NCBI RefSeq assembly: GCF_029227915.1
Contig: NC_079881.1
Location: 32,587,501-32,651,500, forward strand
Length of the DNA stretch: 64,000 bases
Direction: 5' to 3'
Source: Hydractinia symbiolongicarpus
Taxonomy: Eukaryota; Cnidaria; Hydrozoa; Anthoathecata; Hydractiniidae
Part shown: one piece after another, positions 30,447 to 41,937 of the stretch
How positions within the stretch are numbered: position 1 is the stretch's first letter
How the letters are laid out: each line of letters begins with the position of its first letter
Program-made: the position numbers and the translations under genes
The notes under the pieces: generated by a model
What the model was told of the DNA's origin: nothing
Database searches by the model: none
Seen by the model: only the letters and a program-made list of their open reading frames with translations

Positions 30447-32284
30447 ATGAAACCATTTTTAATTGTGAGTGTCTTTCTGGCTGTTATCTACAATGGTAAG
30501 AAAAAAAATTTTTTTTTACCTTTTTAATTATTTGTCAAATTTCTCTATTGTTTGTAAATCGAACACCCAATGTCATATATAATAATCCTTTGACAGTATG
30601 GCTGGTTTTCTGTTTAGCAAGCAAAGTTGGTTATATTTTTTGCAATTTTATTGGAAAGCGCCTGGAAACATTTATTATTCTTTCTTTTATTTTAACTGGC
30701 TAGAAAATTTGGTTAGTTCGGAATTGTAATATATGCCAGTTTAAATTAAACGTGGCATGTTTTAATACCTTAAGGATAACCTTGTTATGCATTTCATTGT
30801 TTTTTCGCAAAATTTTAAACACAAGCTCTTTTTTTCAAACTTTAGCCTTCTATTGTTCACAAGTTGTTGCATATTATGCATCATTACCTATTTTGGACTG
30901 AGCATAATAATTATTGGTTTTTATTGTATTATTGTATTCTGTGTGCTAAGTTTTGGGTTAAAACCACTCTTCTTTAGACGTACCATCTTAAAATGGGCGG
31001 CCATTTGATTCAAAAGCACAGAGATATGTATTAATCTGCTATAGCCTTTACGAATGCACATGCCTTGGCGATGCATTAATAAATACGCACTTATAGACAA
31101 ATTCCACGGGTCATCAAATTCGCTAAATGTTTTAGAAAAATGTTTCATTTAATCTTTCTCAAAAATATGGCTTGAATCACCTAGAATCTTTTTTTACCTG
31201 TTCGATTATTTACAAAGCCATCAATGTTCTTCTGTTTCTTATTTAAAACCTTGTTATCTGAATTTCTTTGTTACCGAGCAAGCATAAATTATACATATAA
31301 AGTCCTTGCTCGGGTAATTTTCTCGCAACAACAAGGCATTGTATTGTTTTACTTGTTTCAGATAGGATAAGATAGTGGATAACGTGCCAACCTTTTATTA
31401 CTATTCTTGTTTTATATTCTTAGCCTACAAAAGTAACTAATATTGATAAGATAAAATTTTTTACCATAGGAAATTGTCTGAAATGCAATATATTCAGCAC
31501 AGTACAAGGTGCACACATTGTCTCTAAAGACACCTGCATGGGTGCTGATGATGCTTGCGTAACAATTGAATACAGTCTCCTAGGTAGACGTGTACAGGAA
31601 GGGCAATGTACAAGATCAAATGGGAGATGTGCACAATCATGTTCAACTGGATTACATGATGATTGCAAGGTAAATAACCATTGAAAATTACTTTTTTAAA
31701 CATTGTTATAAATCTCACGAAGTTTGTACGCTAGTTCACGATTAGGACACCATTTTTTTAAGGGACAATTATTACCTTTCCTTACACTTTTTTGTTTACA
31801 TTCAGGCACTACTATTACGTCTGGGAGCCCTGGACCTGGAAGAATTTTCGGCATTTTGTGAAGCTCCTTATAATTTTGCTACAAAACAAGAACTATTTGA
31901 CTCAAACTATGATATTGACACATCAGCATATTTTATAACACCCTAAGGAAGCTGCTCAAAGGAGCCTCTACCTCAATTTTTTAAGTTTTATTTCCAAAGC
32001 ACAAAATTCAAATTCCTTTTTTTCCTACTGCAAAAATACACTTTTTACGTTAGTTTTTCTCATTCCTCCAACTTTTGGAAATACTTTCTAACTTTACATA
32101 AATAGATGCATAGAAGCCGAGAATGTAATAATTGCCATATTTAATTACTTTTTAGGTGAAAAAATGCTGTCAAACAGATCTTTGTAATGGCCCTCCTGCT
32201 ACCAGTTCATCTGGAATTCTATTCAGCTCTACTGTGTTAGTTTTTGGAACGTTGCTTCCTGCAGTTGTCGCATACACGATGTAA
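30447..32284 (+). CDS. Ly6/uPAR-type three-finger protein, GPI-anchored, three exons
   Basis: Exon 1, 30,447-30,495, codes for the start of a signal peptide (MKPFLIVSVFLAVIYN). Exon 2 is 31,470-31,669. Exon 3 is 32,156-32,284. All junctions have GT/AG sites and keep the frame (phase 1, then phase 0). The 125-residue product has the cysteine pattern of the LU domain: CLKC at the N-terminus, further single cysteines, and the diagnostic CCQTDLCN at the end. A hydrophobic C-terminal tail (STVLVFGTLLPAVVAYTM) after a Ser/Ala-rich spacer is a typical GPI-attachment signal. Expected at the cell surface as a receptor or ligand modulator; the partner is not predictable. Exons are too short to show up as long open frames. 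Confidence 0.88.
31806..31946 (+). CDS. Candidate alternative last exon of the Ly6 gene
   Basis: Within the second intron, a strong acceptor (TTTTTTGTTTACATTCAG) is followed by 46 open codons (starting ALLLRLGALDLEEFSAFCEA) and a TAA at 31,944-31,946. It is in phase 0 with exon 2. Using it would replace the last Cys block and the GPI tail by an acidic soluble tail. It could also be a chance frame; the polypyrimidine acceptor and open phase are the only support. Confidence 0.45.
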   Translation, partial: ALLLRLGALDLEEFSAFCEAPYNFATKQELFDSNYDIDTSAYFITP

Positions 32285-33607
32285 TGTGATAAAAGATAAT
32301 TTATCAAAATCACGTGCCAATTCATTGTTTTTCTAGTTGAGTTTTTTTAGTTAGATACGTGAATGTCGCATCTTTTAATAGCTTACATTAATGATTTTTT
32401 TTGTATAGTTGTATTAACCGACTTGTTGGCTGCGGTTTTTGTACTAGACTAGAAAATGGCATCCTACTAATAGGACCTACATAAATGATATACTCTTTTG
32501 TTTCATAACCCCTTTAAAATACTACAATAGTGTACAGAGTATTGCGTATTTTCGAATTAATCATGGCTTTATTATGACCTGTGTATGTTATTAACCAATT
32601 CTACTTCTGCAGGTACTCTTTGTAACCGTATTGTAGAGTAGGTAACACACTTAGGGAATATAATAATAAATGCAACACAAAAAATAATTCAGCTTTCAGC
32701 TTTTTCACCAAGAGTACTGTTTTCGTGCGTTCAGCGCGTGCAAAAGTGTTCCTAAATATTGCGCAATATTGAGCACTCCAGTTGGTGCGCCTTGAACCAA
32801 CGTGCTAAAAGATTGAAGTGGACTTTCGCTTCAAAGGTTTTAAAAAAAATCGCGGAAACTATAACCAAAATAATGAATCTTTAGAAAGCCGCACTTCACA
32901 CAAGGTCATAAACTGTGGCAGAGTGTTAGGTTCATGTGTATCAATACATTGCTGGATATTAATACACGGTTAAGACATTTCAAAAATTGATTTTGGGATT
33001 AGTTTTTATTTTATCAGACATTTTTCAGTGTGATTTGCTAGTTTCTGTGGGCGTAGCAAGTGGCTCTTTACACAAGTACAAAAAGTGTGGAAGGGTTTGT
33101 GCAATATTAAGAGCGACTATGATATGTGGTTTATGATATAATCGGCATTTTATTAAAAATTATTTTCCAAATGACAACTCTTAACAGTAACAGTTTTGTT
33201 AGTAACAGCGAAAAACAGTCTTTCCTCCAAAACAGTCCCCGTTAATCAAAATTCAGTACAGTTTGGTTCCGACTGTTTTTGCGGTAAAAGTCGTATTAGA
33301 AAACATCTTTTAAACGGGCATTTTCCTGGTTACCAACAAACATTAATGCTTTTCAAACAACAGCTTTTGTTCGTGAATTTAGAATAAAAAGGATTAGAAT
33401 TGAATGTTTGAATTATGATTAAATTGTTTTAGGAAGAGCTCAATATTGTTCATCGTGCTTTATAATCTCCACACCTCTATTCCATTACGAGCTGTTATGT
33501 GTAAAATATAAAGTAAAAACGTAATTTCATAGATAAAAATAACGAAGCTTTGTAATAGCTTTGCAATAAACAAGTTAGACAAGCATGCAATTTTTTGCAG
33601 GGGAAAA

Positions 33608-33808
33608 CATAAAACTGGTTTGTCTAAGATTTTTATAAGGCTAGAAAACGTGGCATTATATTTATCTTAACTTGTGGAAACATATAAATAACAAACAAAA
33701 CTAATACAAAGCTTTAAGTGGCTGGGTAGCTAGCTATAGCTTGTCTGTTAGGTAAACAAAAAAGAAAGCAGAAAAAATGGCTAGAAAGTAGTTTTAAAAA
33801 AAAATGTA
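33608..33808 (+). repeat. Direct repeat copy 1 (201 bp)
   Basis: From CATAAAACTGGTTTGTCTAA to TTTTAAAAAAAAATGTA, this matches 34,096-34,296 at all but about one position (GCTAGCTATAG against GCTAGTTATAG). The copies are 488 bp apart, so duplication is recent. A diverged relative of the flanking ATCTACGTTTGTAGCCAA occurs near 51,670. Confidence 0.85.
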
Positions 33809-34095
33809 TTGTTTTTGTGGAGGCCACAACACCCAGTCGTTAACGTGTCCAGTTAAAAAAATTACTCAGCAATTTTATTTTGCGGAAAAAGTTTTTATAA
33901 CAATAATAAAAGGGGTAGCTACCTACCTGTATTTAGCATAAGAAATATAAGAACTTTGTTGTAGCCAAACTGTATTTGGCTACTTTTTAGTCAAAAATTA
34001 AAACTAATAGAAATAAGTAAGACTAGCCAATTAGCTAACTAGCTGGATTTTATGCTCCGTTATAATCCGTTATAATCTACGTTTGTAGCCAAAAT

Positions 34096-34296
34096 CATAA
34101 AACTGGTTTGTCTAAGATTTTTATAAGGCTAGAAAACGTGGCATTATATTTATCTTAACTTGTGGAAACATATAAATAACAAACAAAACTAATACAAAGC
34201 TTTAAGTGGCTGGGTAGCTAGTTATAGCTTGTCTGTTAGGTAAACAAAAAAGAAAGCAGAAAAAATGGCTAGAAAGTAGTTTTAAAAAAAAATGTA
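34096..34296 (+). repeat. Direct repeat copy 2 (201 bp)
   Basis: Partner of 33,608-33,808. It is preceded by a doubled TCCGTTATAA and by ATCTACGTTTGTAGCC, which also precedes the relative near 51,670, so this copy probably keeps the true left edge of the element. Confidence 0.85.
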
Positions 34297-34499
34297 ATCT
34301 TGTTGAAACACAAATAATATTTTTAAAAGCATTCGCGAAGCAAAAAATTAAAGCCAACAGTTAAGAAACTTGCTTTCTTTCTCCAGCAGTGAGTTGCTCC
34401 GATCTTCTTGCTAAATTTTGGACTTCTTTCGGGGGAGCGTGAAAATTGCTGCTAAGGATTCTAAAGAGCTTGAGTTTTTGCTTGGTCTTTTATTTTAGC

Positions 34500-34977
34500 G
34501 AGAGATCGTCCCTGTGCCAGTGGGGACCCGACGAGTTTCTCATCCCTGCACTAGCAGACTTGCATTTCGTGCGTGGTTAACACAAGTCGCTATTGACACA
34601 CGAACAGAAAGACGGTTATTATTAAAAAGACTAGCCGTTAACCCGTGGAATAATCCACGGGGTCGCCCTTCCTTTAAATTTACCCGTCGCAACAAAGTGG
34701 ATAAAGATATATCGCATTTGATATTCGTGTTTTCGTAACACCATTTTCTAACTCAGCGGGGGGTCCGCGCAGAGACAGACAAAATACGACTATTATTAAA
34801 GAGACTAGTCGTTGCCCGTGGAAAAAACCACGGGTTCGCCCATCCTTTATATTTACCCGTCGCAACAAAGTGGATAAAATTATATGGCATTTGATATTCG
34901 TGTTTCCGTAACATCATTTTCTAACTCAGTGGGGGATCCGCGAAGAGACAGACAGACGAAGGCTATTATTATAGAGA
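34500..34977 (+). repeat. Tandem array of the small CCCGTGG-headed repeat (about 174-bp units)
   Basis: Two well-matched units (34,629-34,802 and 34,803-34,977) each begin GACTAGYCGTT, then ACCCGTGGAATAATCCACGG or GCCCGTGGAAAAAACCACGG (a strong hairpin), then TTTACCCGTCGCAACAAAGT, and end with AGAGACAGAC and TATTATTA. An older, degraded unit seems to precede them from about 34,500. A single copy lies at about 52,110-52,249. No protein coded. Confidence 0.75.
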
Positions 34978-35681
34978 AGAAACCGTTACATTGAAAAACC
35001 CAGAACGGAAATTATAATAAAATGTTCATTGTTTTTCGAAAAAGTTCCTTAGGCTTCAACTTAAATTTGTGCCCCTTAACGCCCTAATAAATCTTAATTA
35101 TCCTCACAGGGAAATATGTTTGCATTTTCATTGTGTATACATTGTTTCGCTTCATAATCGTAGGTTAATACGTTCTGTTTACTTATGCAAAATGTTTTAA
35201 TGAGTTGAACGCTACACTAAAAATTTTGTTTGATTTCGTTTATGTTTGTAAACACGCTAACAAACGCTGCAAACTTAGTACCATGAAAATTTAATATACG
35301 AACAGATTAGCTTTCGATACATAAACAAAGTTTATATATCGAAAAACTAACACTTTTGTCAGTGCAATATTATTCTTAGGCGTTTATAAAAGTCTTTGGT
35401 AAACATAAAAACACTGATTGCAAATATAGATACTGTGAATAAGATACTCTAGCATTACAAAAAAAACATAACACGGGAAGGTTTGAAACATATTACTGCG
35501 CGTAGTGTTTGTTTTCATAACACAAGAGGCCATCATGCAACCGAAGTTTCACACAAAAATATCTATATATACGATGGCTGTGAAACGTGAAGACTAATTA
35601 GCTTCCAGCTTCAGTAAAAGTTATTTGAATATACGAAGAGTTATTTCATGTTTTAGTTTATTAAAACAAGTAGCCAATGAG
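34978..35681. other. Upstream region of the FAS1 gene
   Basis: No gene is seen. Promoter elements cannot be assigned with confidence; a TATATATA-like stretch lies near 35,563-35,570, about 115 bp upstream of the chosen start codon. Confidence 0.4.
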
Positions 35682-38252
35682 ATGTTTCTTATGACGCTTT
35701 TCATCCTTTGTTTAATTTTAACTGGATGTGTATTGGCGCAATATAATCATGAACTGCCTGCGAGAGGTGCATATCCTTATCACAAAGTAACGCTAGCAGC
35801 TGTCCTTAGAGCACGTGGTTTTAATGCGTTTTGTACTGCCATGCTTAAAGAGGGTTTATACTCAGGCCTGTATGGCAGAGGCGAATATACTTTGTTTGTT
35901 CCAGTCAACTCTAACTATCAAAACCAATCAAATACTGAAACGATTAGGAATTTAAATAAAAATTTTGGTTGTTATGCTTTTGATAAAAAGCTACCAAGCA
36001 ATCTAATCCGTGATGGAATGAGTTTAACTGGTATTAATCGTTGCACAGTATTCATGAACAAAATTTACGATAGATTTGCAAAAAAGGTAACCTTGTGGAT
36101 TCATGGCGTCAAAATACTGGAAGAGATTCAAACTGATCATAGTATTGTTTACATAATATTAAGCAGTCTACAGATTCCATCCCTTTCTTTGATCGAGTAT
36201 CTAAAACAGAGCGGCAACCATCATGTCATGTACAGCTTAATGAAAAAGCAAATAATACACTTTCAATTTCCATTTGGAGCTACATTTTTTGCGCCTCTTG
36301 ATACAGCCTTCGTACATTTGCCAGGCACCTACGTAAAAAATATATTCTCAAATGATACTGAAGCTAGGGTAAGAACTATATTCTTCACCAATAACGAAAT
36401 TTTACCTTGTGCCACGTTTATGTATATCCGGTCGTTTAGACATTCATACGAAGTCATGTCATTACGCGTCCTATGTGCAGGCAACGGTTGTTTTCTGACA
36501 AAGGCTGGAGTAGATACATTAACAGTGTAGGCCGTACAGTCCAGTTATATCAAGATATGTACAACACACAGGCGTCGTATGTCAATGGAGCAGCTGTGTT
36601 GACAACAACTACAGTAAACGACGGTTGGATATACGGCATAACAGATACAATCCTTCCAGAAATAAGTATGTCATTTTCTTTAAATTCTGTTCTCTTGTTG
36701 TAACCTTTACTCCCACTATATAAACAACATTAGACGTCAGTATTTTCCTAAGAAGAAAATATATAAGATTTAAGGCTTGGATTTGATCAGGTGGGAAACA
36801 TCCTTTGCGTCGTTTTCAACATTTTTATAAAAAATGACAAGTCTGTTTTGTGAATTGCGCTCTTCCTTGTTAACACAAAGTTATCGCAAACAATGTTGGT
36901 ATGATCTAACACAAAGCTTTTGGAGGAAGAGAAATTGTAAAAAACCCAATCAGTTTGGCGTAGTGTATTATTCTTAGGGATTTGTGTAATATTTACTGGA
37001 TATATATTTAGATCTAAAAGTTCTGGAAACACTCAGTGCATTAAACTGCCACACTTTTCTGCACAATCTAATATCCACCAATCATATGTATCCATTCTCA
37101 AACATTCTTCATGCATATACGTTATTTGCACCAACCGACGAAGCCTTCACAAAACTTCCTTCTGACGTCAGTAGTCGTTTAAAACATGATAAGGAATATC
37201 TCATGACGCTAATGAGATTTCATGTTGTGAAGGGAAAGCATGTCAGTGAGAACTTTCCACTTCAAACTGTGCTCAGTTCGACAGCGATTGACAAAGCAAC
37301 TCAACAGTCACTAAAGTTACATGTTGATGGAAACCAGGTCAGTACTTTCTTCTAATATGGTGTTTCTTCATACACTCCATGTTAGAAGTATTAGAATTTT
37401 TTTTAAAAAAAGTACAAAATTTCTCTGACCAGTTCCGACAAAATGTAGAGAATCCACTTTTGTGTCATTGATGGAAATAAAACTTTACACGTCTTCATGG
37501 AAAAAGTCTTATGATTTCAAACATATACCTTATCTATAACTAAAGTTATATTAGTACAGATACGATCTCCCCGTTCCTTTCACCTCACTATGTCTGCTGC
37601 TGCCCATACTTGAAATTACGTTTGAATTTATTACATGCAATATAGGCTATCTATAAATACAAATTAAATATCAAGTTCATGTAAATATATTTGAATTTCA
37701 CAGGTGACCACGGTTCAAGATGGAATTGTATTACATCCTGATAATTTGGCACTGAATGGAATCATACATATTGTTGATCGTGTTCTTCTCCCTCCAACGA
37801 AGAAAGTCAACGAACTGTTCAGAGCAACAAAAAAGTTAAGAATCTTTCTAAAGTTCTTCCAAAACACAAATGAGACGCTGTATAATTCTGTAACAGACGG
37901 TTCAGGGTTTTATACATTATTTGCACCCACAAACCGCGCAATGAAGGTTTTTTTTAATCAACTTGGAAATCAATTTTCGACTGACACCAATCGACGAATG
38001 AATGAAATTTTGCTGCGACATATAATTCCGAAACCGTTTTTCACAACGCAAATTTCAAAGTCAAGAAAAAAAAGAATAAAAACACTGGAGTATAGAAACC
38101 GTCATTATACAACTCTGCAAATTCAAGCCGATCGCAAAGGAAAGAGGTTTCGTATAATTGAATACAACTCCAACATGACTACGCCAGACTTGGTTGCAAC
38201 CAATGGTATAATACATATTGTCAATAAAATTTTTTCTGAAGTTAAATTATAA
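35682..38252 (+). CDS. Secreted protein with four FAS1 (fasciclin) domains, three exons, one frame break in exon 1
   Basis: I choose ATG 35,682 because it opens a clear signal peptide (MFLMTLFILCLILTGCVLAQ). Exon 1 runs to 36,665, exon 2 is 37,012-37,337 and exon 3 is 37,704-38,252; splice sites are GT/AG and phases match. Four FAS1 repeats are visible: the first has YTLFVPVN, the second ATFFAPLDTAF, the third YTLFAPTDEAFTKLP with closing NGIIHIVDRVLLPP, and the fourth YTLFAPTNRAM with NGIIHIVNKIF. This is the layout of TGFBI/periostin-like matrix adhesion proteins. Near 36,520-36,531 the frame changes by one base at the end of the second repeat, giving a TAG at 36,528-36,530; this may be a real mutation, a sequence error or a small unrecognised splice. 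No membrane anchor at the end. Confidence 0.85.
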
Positions 38253-41200
38253 TACACACACTTTGTACAAGAATATGGTTTTAAATGACTTAAGACTGAA
38301 TTAAGATAAAATCTTCATCATTTCGTTTTATGTTTTCTTGTATTATTCGGAAGAAATAAGTTTTGTAAGTTATTTTATTTTGTCACAAAGTTCGAAAACC
38401 GAATCAAATCTCCAACTATTCCCCTTATATTTTTTTCAGAAATATATCAAGACAAAGTTACCGTTATTTTATAAATGCCATATCAAACACAATGCGAAAA
38501 CAATTAATACAATACACAGTAAAAAAAGTGACGCTGCTCCTAACGTTGCGCTTGTGTATGAACGCCTGTCGCTTTTATGACGCCAGTTCAAAAAAAGTAC
38601 ATGTTTTAGACGGGATTGTAAAACAAAATAGAGCGAAACAGAACAATAAATACATTGAAATTTGATTGCTTACTTTGCCTTATAATTTTTTTTAAAAAAA
38701 CCTTGTTTTTCGCCTTCCTAGAAAAATTATCAATAACTTTAATTTTCACTGCTATTCGGTCTGATACAACCTTCACTATATGTGACAAGCCCGATAGATA
38801 TTACCCATTGCTGCTGCATAGGTACTGCATATCACAACGATCGTAAAGATCTCAGTCTAAGAATTTTAATACTAACAACAACAAAAAAATTAAAGAGGAG
38901 TTTACCTTAGTAAAGGATTTTCATTGTGCAGAGACGCAGTTTTTTCCATTACGCCAATAATTATAGCATCTTTGAGATAATAAAACACTCCACTAAAAAG
39001 TTTCTTTTTGTACCTTTCATAATTCGAAAAGTTTTATTATTCGGAAACGGGACAGAAATGAAGTGTCAAGGATTTTTGCAGAGTTACAAATGAAGCTTTT
39101 GCCACAAGATAATCGTAGACATCTGGACGTGTGTGTCCTAAGATTAGTGTAGCAGAAAAAATGAGAAAACGTGAAAAAAAGTTGCGCTTATTTGGGACAA
39201 GCGCTACATTTATATCATTTTAACAAAAAAATAGTTCATTGTTGCGATTGTGAGTTTGTGTTCATGTAACTTGGAAAATAGTTTTTATGGCATTAATCTA
39301 ATGAAAGAATTAAACGCACGCAAGAATTGTTGACCGCTGGATCAAGTTTTTTGGATGCGTCTTTTTTCATACTTTTCTTTTAGGGGCATTATATATTGCA
39401 TTTTGCAGAAAATTACCATAGAACCAATGGTTTTTTTCAAAATGGCATAACTGATTTTCCCTATTCGTTGATCGTTTGCAGACAGTCTTGTTTGTTTTTT
39501 AGTACACATACAATCATGGAAAGAAGCGTCAGAACCAATTCATAATTGAGAAATCTTAAAGATCTATCCGTTTTTGAAACGTTGCTGTTAACCGAATGTT
39601 AAAGTTTGTTTTGTTTCTAACATTTTAAATAACTTACTTCCTGCGTACTGTATACAAAATGTAGTTTGTTTTTTCGTTTGTTCACTAATATAAAGCCTTT
39701 GTGTACAATTTGTATAAAATTTGGGCTCCGTGTTTCCTACTTTTGTGCCTTTATGACACACTTCTACACAAAGAGCATCGCCTATTGTTGCAGAGATTAA
39801 CGGAATTATTTGCAGCAACCAATGATTGTAGTGCTTCTCACAATTTCATTGCAATAGAAATGTTTTCTTTCATTTTGTTTTTGCTTTTCCTGCTGCTTGT
39901 ATAAGTGTCTTTCTTTAAAAATCGCATTGTCTTTATTTTATGCGTTCGCACAACAGATAAAAAAATAACAAAAAATATTTGATTGGCTTGTTTATTCGGA
40001 AAAGTAAAGAAAGTTAAAATATTATCGACTTTTACTTTTGTTTCGTGGAACAACAAATTTTTAAACACGTGACAAAAACAATACTGCACAGATGTATAAA
40101 GAAAATATTTCTCTTTAGTTCGGCCTATAAATAGTATTTAAACACGGGCTACAATTTTAGACTTAATACTGAATAAGATTGAAAAAGGTTGATTTTTAGC
40201 TTCAAATAAACAGATGTAAAGGCCAGGCAAACAGCGTTGATTGTGAGCTACGAGCGAATGCATGTAAAGGTTAGAAAAATCAAGAAAACAGGACGTGCTG
40301 ACGTCAACAAAATTCATTACAGGAAATTAAACAAATAACATGAACTCGTAAATCTTAACTCTGGTTTGCCGTACACATACCTTTTTAACAGTGTTTACAA
40401 TTGTTTGTGGGATGAAATTTGAAAGTCGACCCTCTTTTTAAAAAATACGTCGGAAATTATAAATCTGTGAATAAAATACGTCCGGAATTATACATTTTTG
40501 AATACGCCGGTAGACGACAAATTATTTTTTTTATTCCGCAAAACCAATATCCTCCTAATTCGGTTTATTTTGATGATTTAAAAAAACAAATAACTTTCCA
40601 CTATCGTTATGTTTGTTGTAATCTGATAACGAAGAATGCTTGTGTTCATATAATAGAGAGTCTTATTACGAAAAATAAGGTCAGAAGATTTTGTAATTAC
40701 AGTGTAAAAAATGTAGAATCAAGTTATTCCGTCGAAAGAAAAGGAAAGTAGCATCAAAGTGGTATTTTGAGTACAAAATGACGAATGTGTTGGAGTCTGC
40801 CCGTATACAAGGAAATTGATCATAAAAATTTAGATATGAATTAAAATATAACCTAGAGTGGTAAATATTAATAGAATGTATTAGTTTAAATGGAAAAGAA
40901 TGAATTTTTAAATCTTATAAAAGATAATTTAAACATTGTAGCTATTGATTGGTGAACGACTCATATGCTTTTTTACTGACATATTTTATACTGCATAACG
41001 AGTAGTGTATTTGAGCAAGTTTGCTTCACATCCCTAACTGCGTCATTTATTATGCAGTAATCTTTGGTTTCACATCATATAGGCTTTTGTTGTAAAAGTT
41101 GTAGTCGATACATCTACAATTTGGTAAAAACCTTCTATTTATCCCAAAATCATTTTTTATCACATATGCCGAATGTTTTTTAAGCTTCTGCATCATAACG

Positions 41201-41430
41201 AGTGTTAATTATCTTGATCAAAACTTGTCTGTGACATTAACTAACTTTTAAGTTATTTTGTGTGTCCAATTTCTACTTAGAATTACCATAGGTGAAATAG
41301 TTTTTACCAGCTATTATTTACACAAAAACTCGTGATTTGATTTAAACACAGTTCGACATTTAACAAAAGTACTTGAAAATGAACTATTTATCTATCTTCT
41401 ACACGTTTTTATTTCTGTAATAGCTAAGTA
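38253..41430. other. Gene-free host stretch
   Basis: No gene is supported. The 110-codon plus-strand frame at 40,419-40,751 lacks an ATG at its start and shows no motif, though its composition (GRRQIIFFIPQNQYPPNSVY) is less biased than its surroundings; it could be an exon, but no splice model is convincing. Confidence 0.45.
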
Positions 41431-41937
41431 ATGAAGTTAGAACACATGTTGTTGGTTCTTTGCACCATTGCATCATTTATTTGTATGGTGGTAGCTACTA
41501 CAACCACTTGCTGGATTGTAAATAATTTCAAAGATAAAGAAATGTCAGGATTGTGGTTGAAATGCGACGCAAAGGAATGCAAGACGTTTGGTAGTGAAAC
41601 TACGTATTCTTTAGGAGCAATGCAGACGCTATCATTATTTGCGTGCATATTTTCAGAAGTAACTATCTTTTTGAGCATTATTGGTATTTTTTGGGAAAAG
41701 ATAAAATTGCGTTATGTTGCTTTGTTGCCCTTTGTTTCTTCTCTGTGCATGGTAGCAACTGTTTCCATATATCCACAGGAAATGAAGGACAAATTACAGC
41801 TCAATAATTATGTTCTGGGATGGAGTTTTATGGTGGGTTGTATTGGAGGTTTTGCAGAAATGAGCGTTGCTGTTTACTTGCTCGTTACCACTCCCCCTCG
41901 CCAGCGTACACTCGTTATCAATGAATTTAGGGATTAG
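41431..41937 (+). CDS. Claudin/PMP22-like tetraspan membrane protein, single exon
   Basis: A complete 168-residue frame with four membrane segments at about residues 5-24, 66-88, 94-113 and 127-152 and both ends predicted inside. The first extracellular loop carries the claudin-superfamily signature: W28, then G40-L41-W42, C45 and C50 (SGLWLKCDAKEC). Claudin-type proteins build or regulate cell-cell junctions and epithelial barriers; PMP22/EMP/LIM2 relatives have other membrane roles, and the sequence alone does not separate these. No intron is seen. There is no clear C-terminal PDZ-binding motif (the end is INEFRD). Confidence 0.85.
   Translation: MKLEHMLLVLCTIASFICMVVATTTTCWIVNNFKDKEMSGLWLKCDAKECKTFGSETTYSLGAMQTLSLFACIFSEVTIFLSIIGIFWEKIKLRYVALLPFVSSLCMVATVSIYPQEMKDKLQLNNYVLGWSFMVGCIGGFAEMSVAVYLLVTTPPRQRTLVINEFRD

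Larger units (their letters stand above)
32285..34500. other. Gene-free host stretch containing a 201-bp direct repeat
   Basis: No coding frame is supported. The only clear structure is the pair of near-identical copies at 33,608-33,808 and 34,096-34,296. Confidence 0.55.

Noticed and set aside
40419-40751. 110-codon plus-strand frame
   Set aside because: No ATG, no motif and no convincing splice sites; kept only as a remark in the gene-free stretch.
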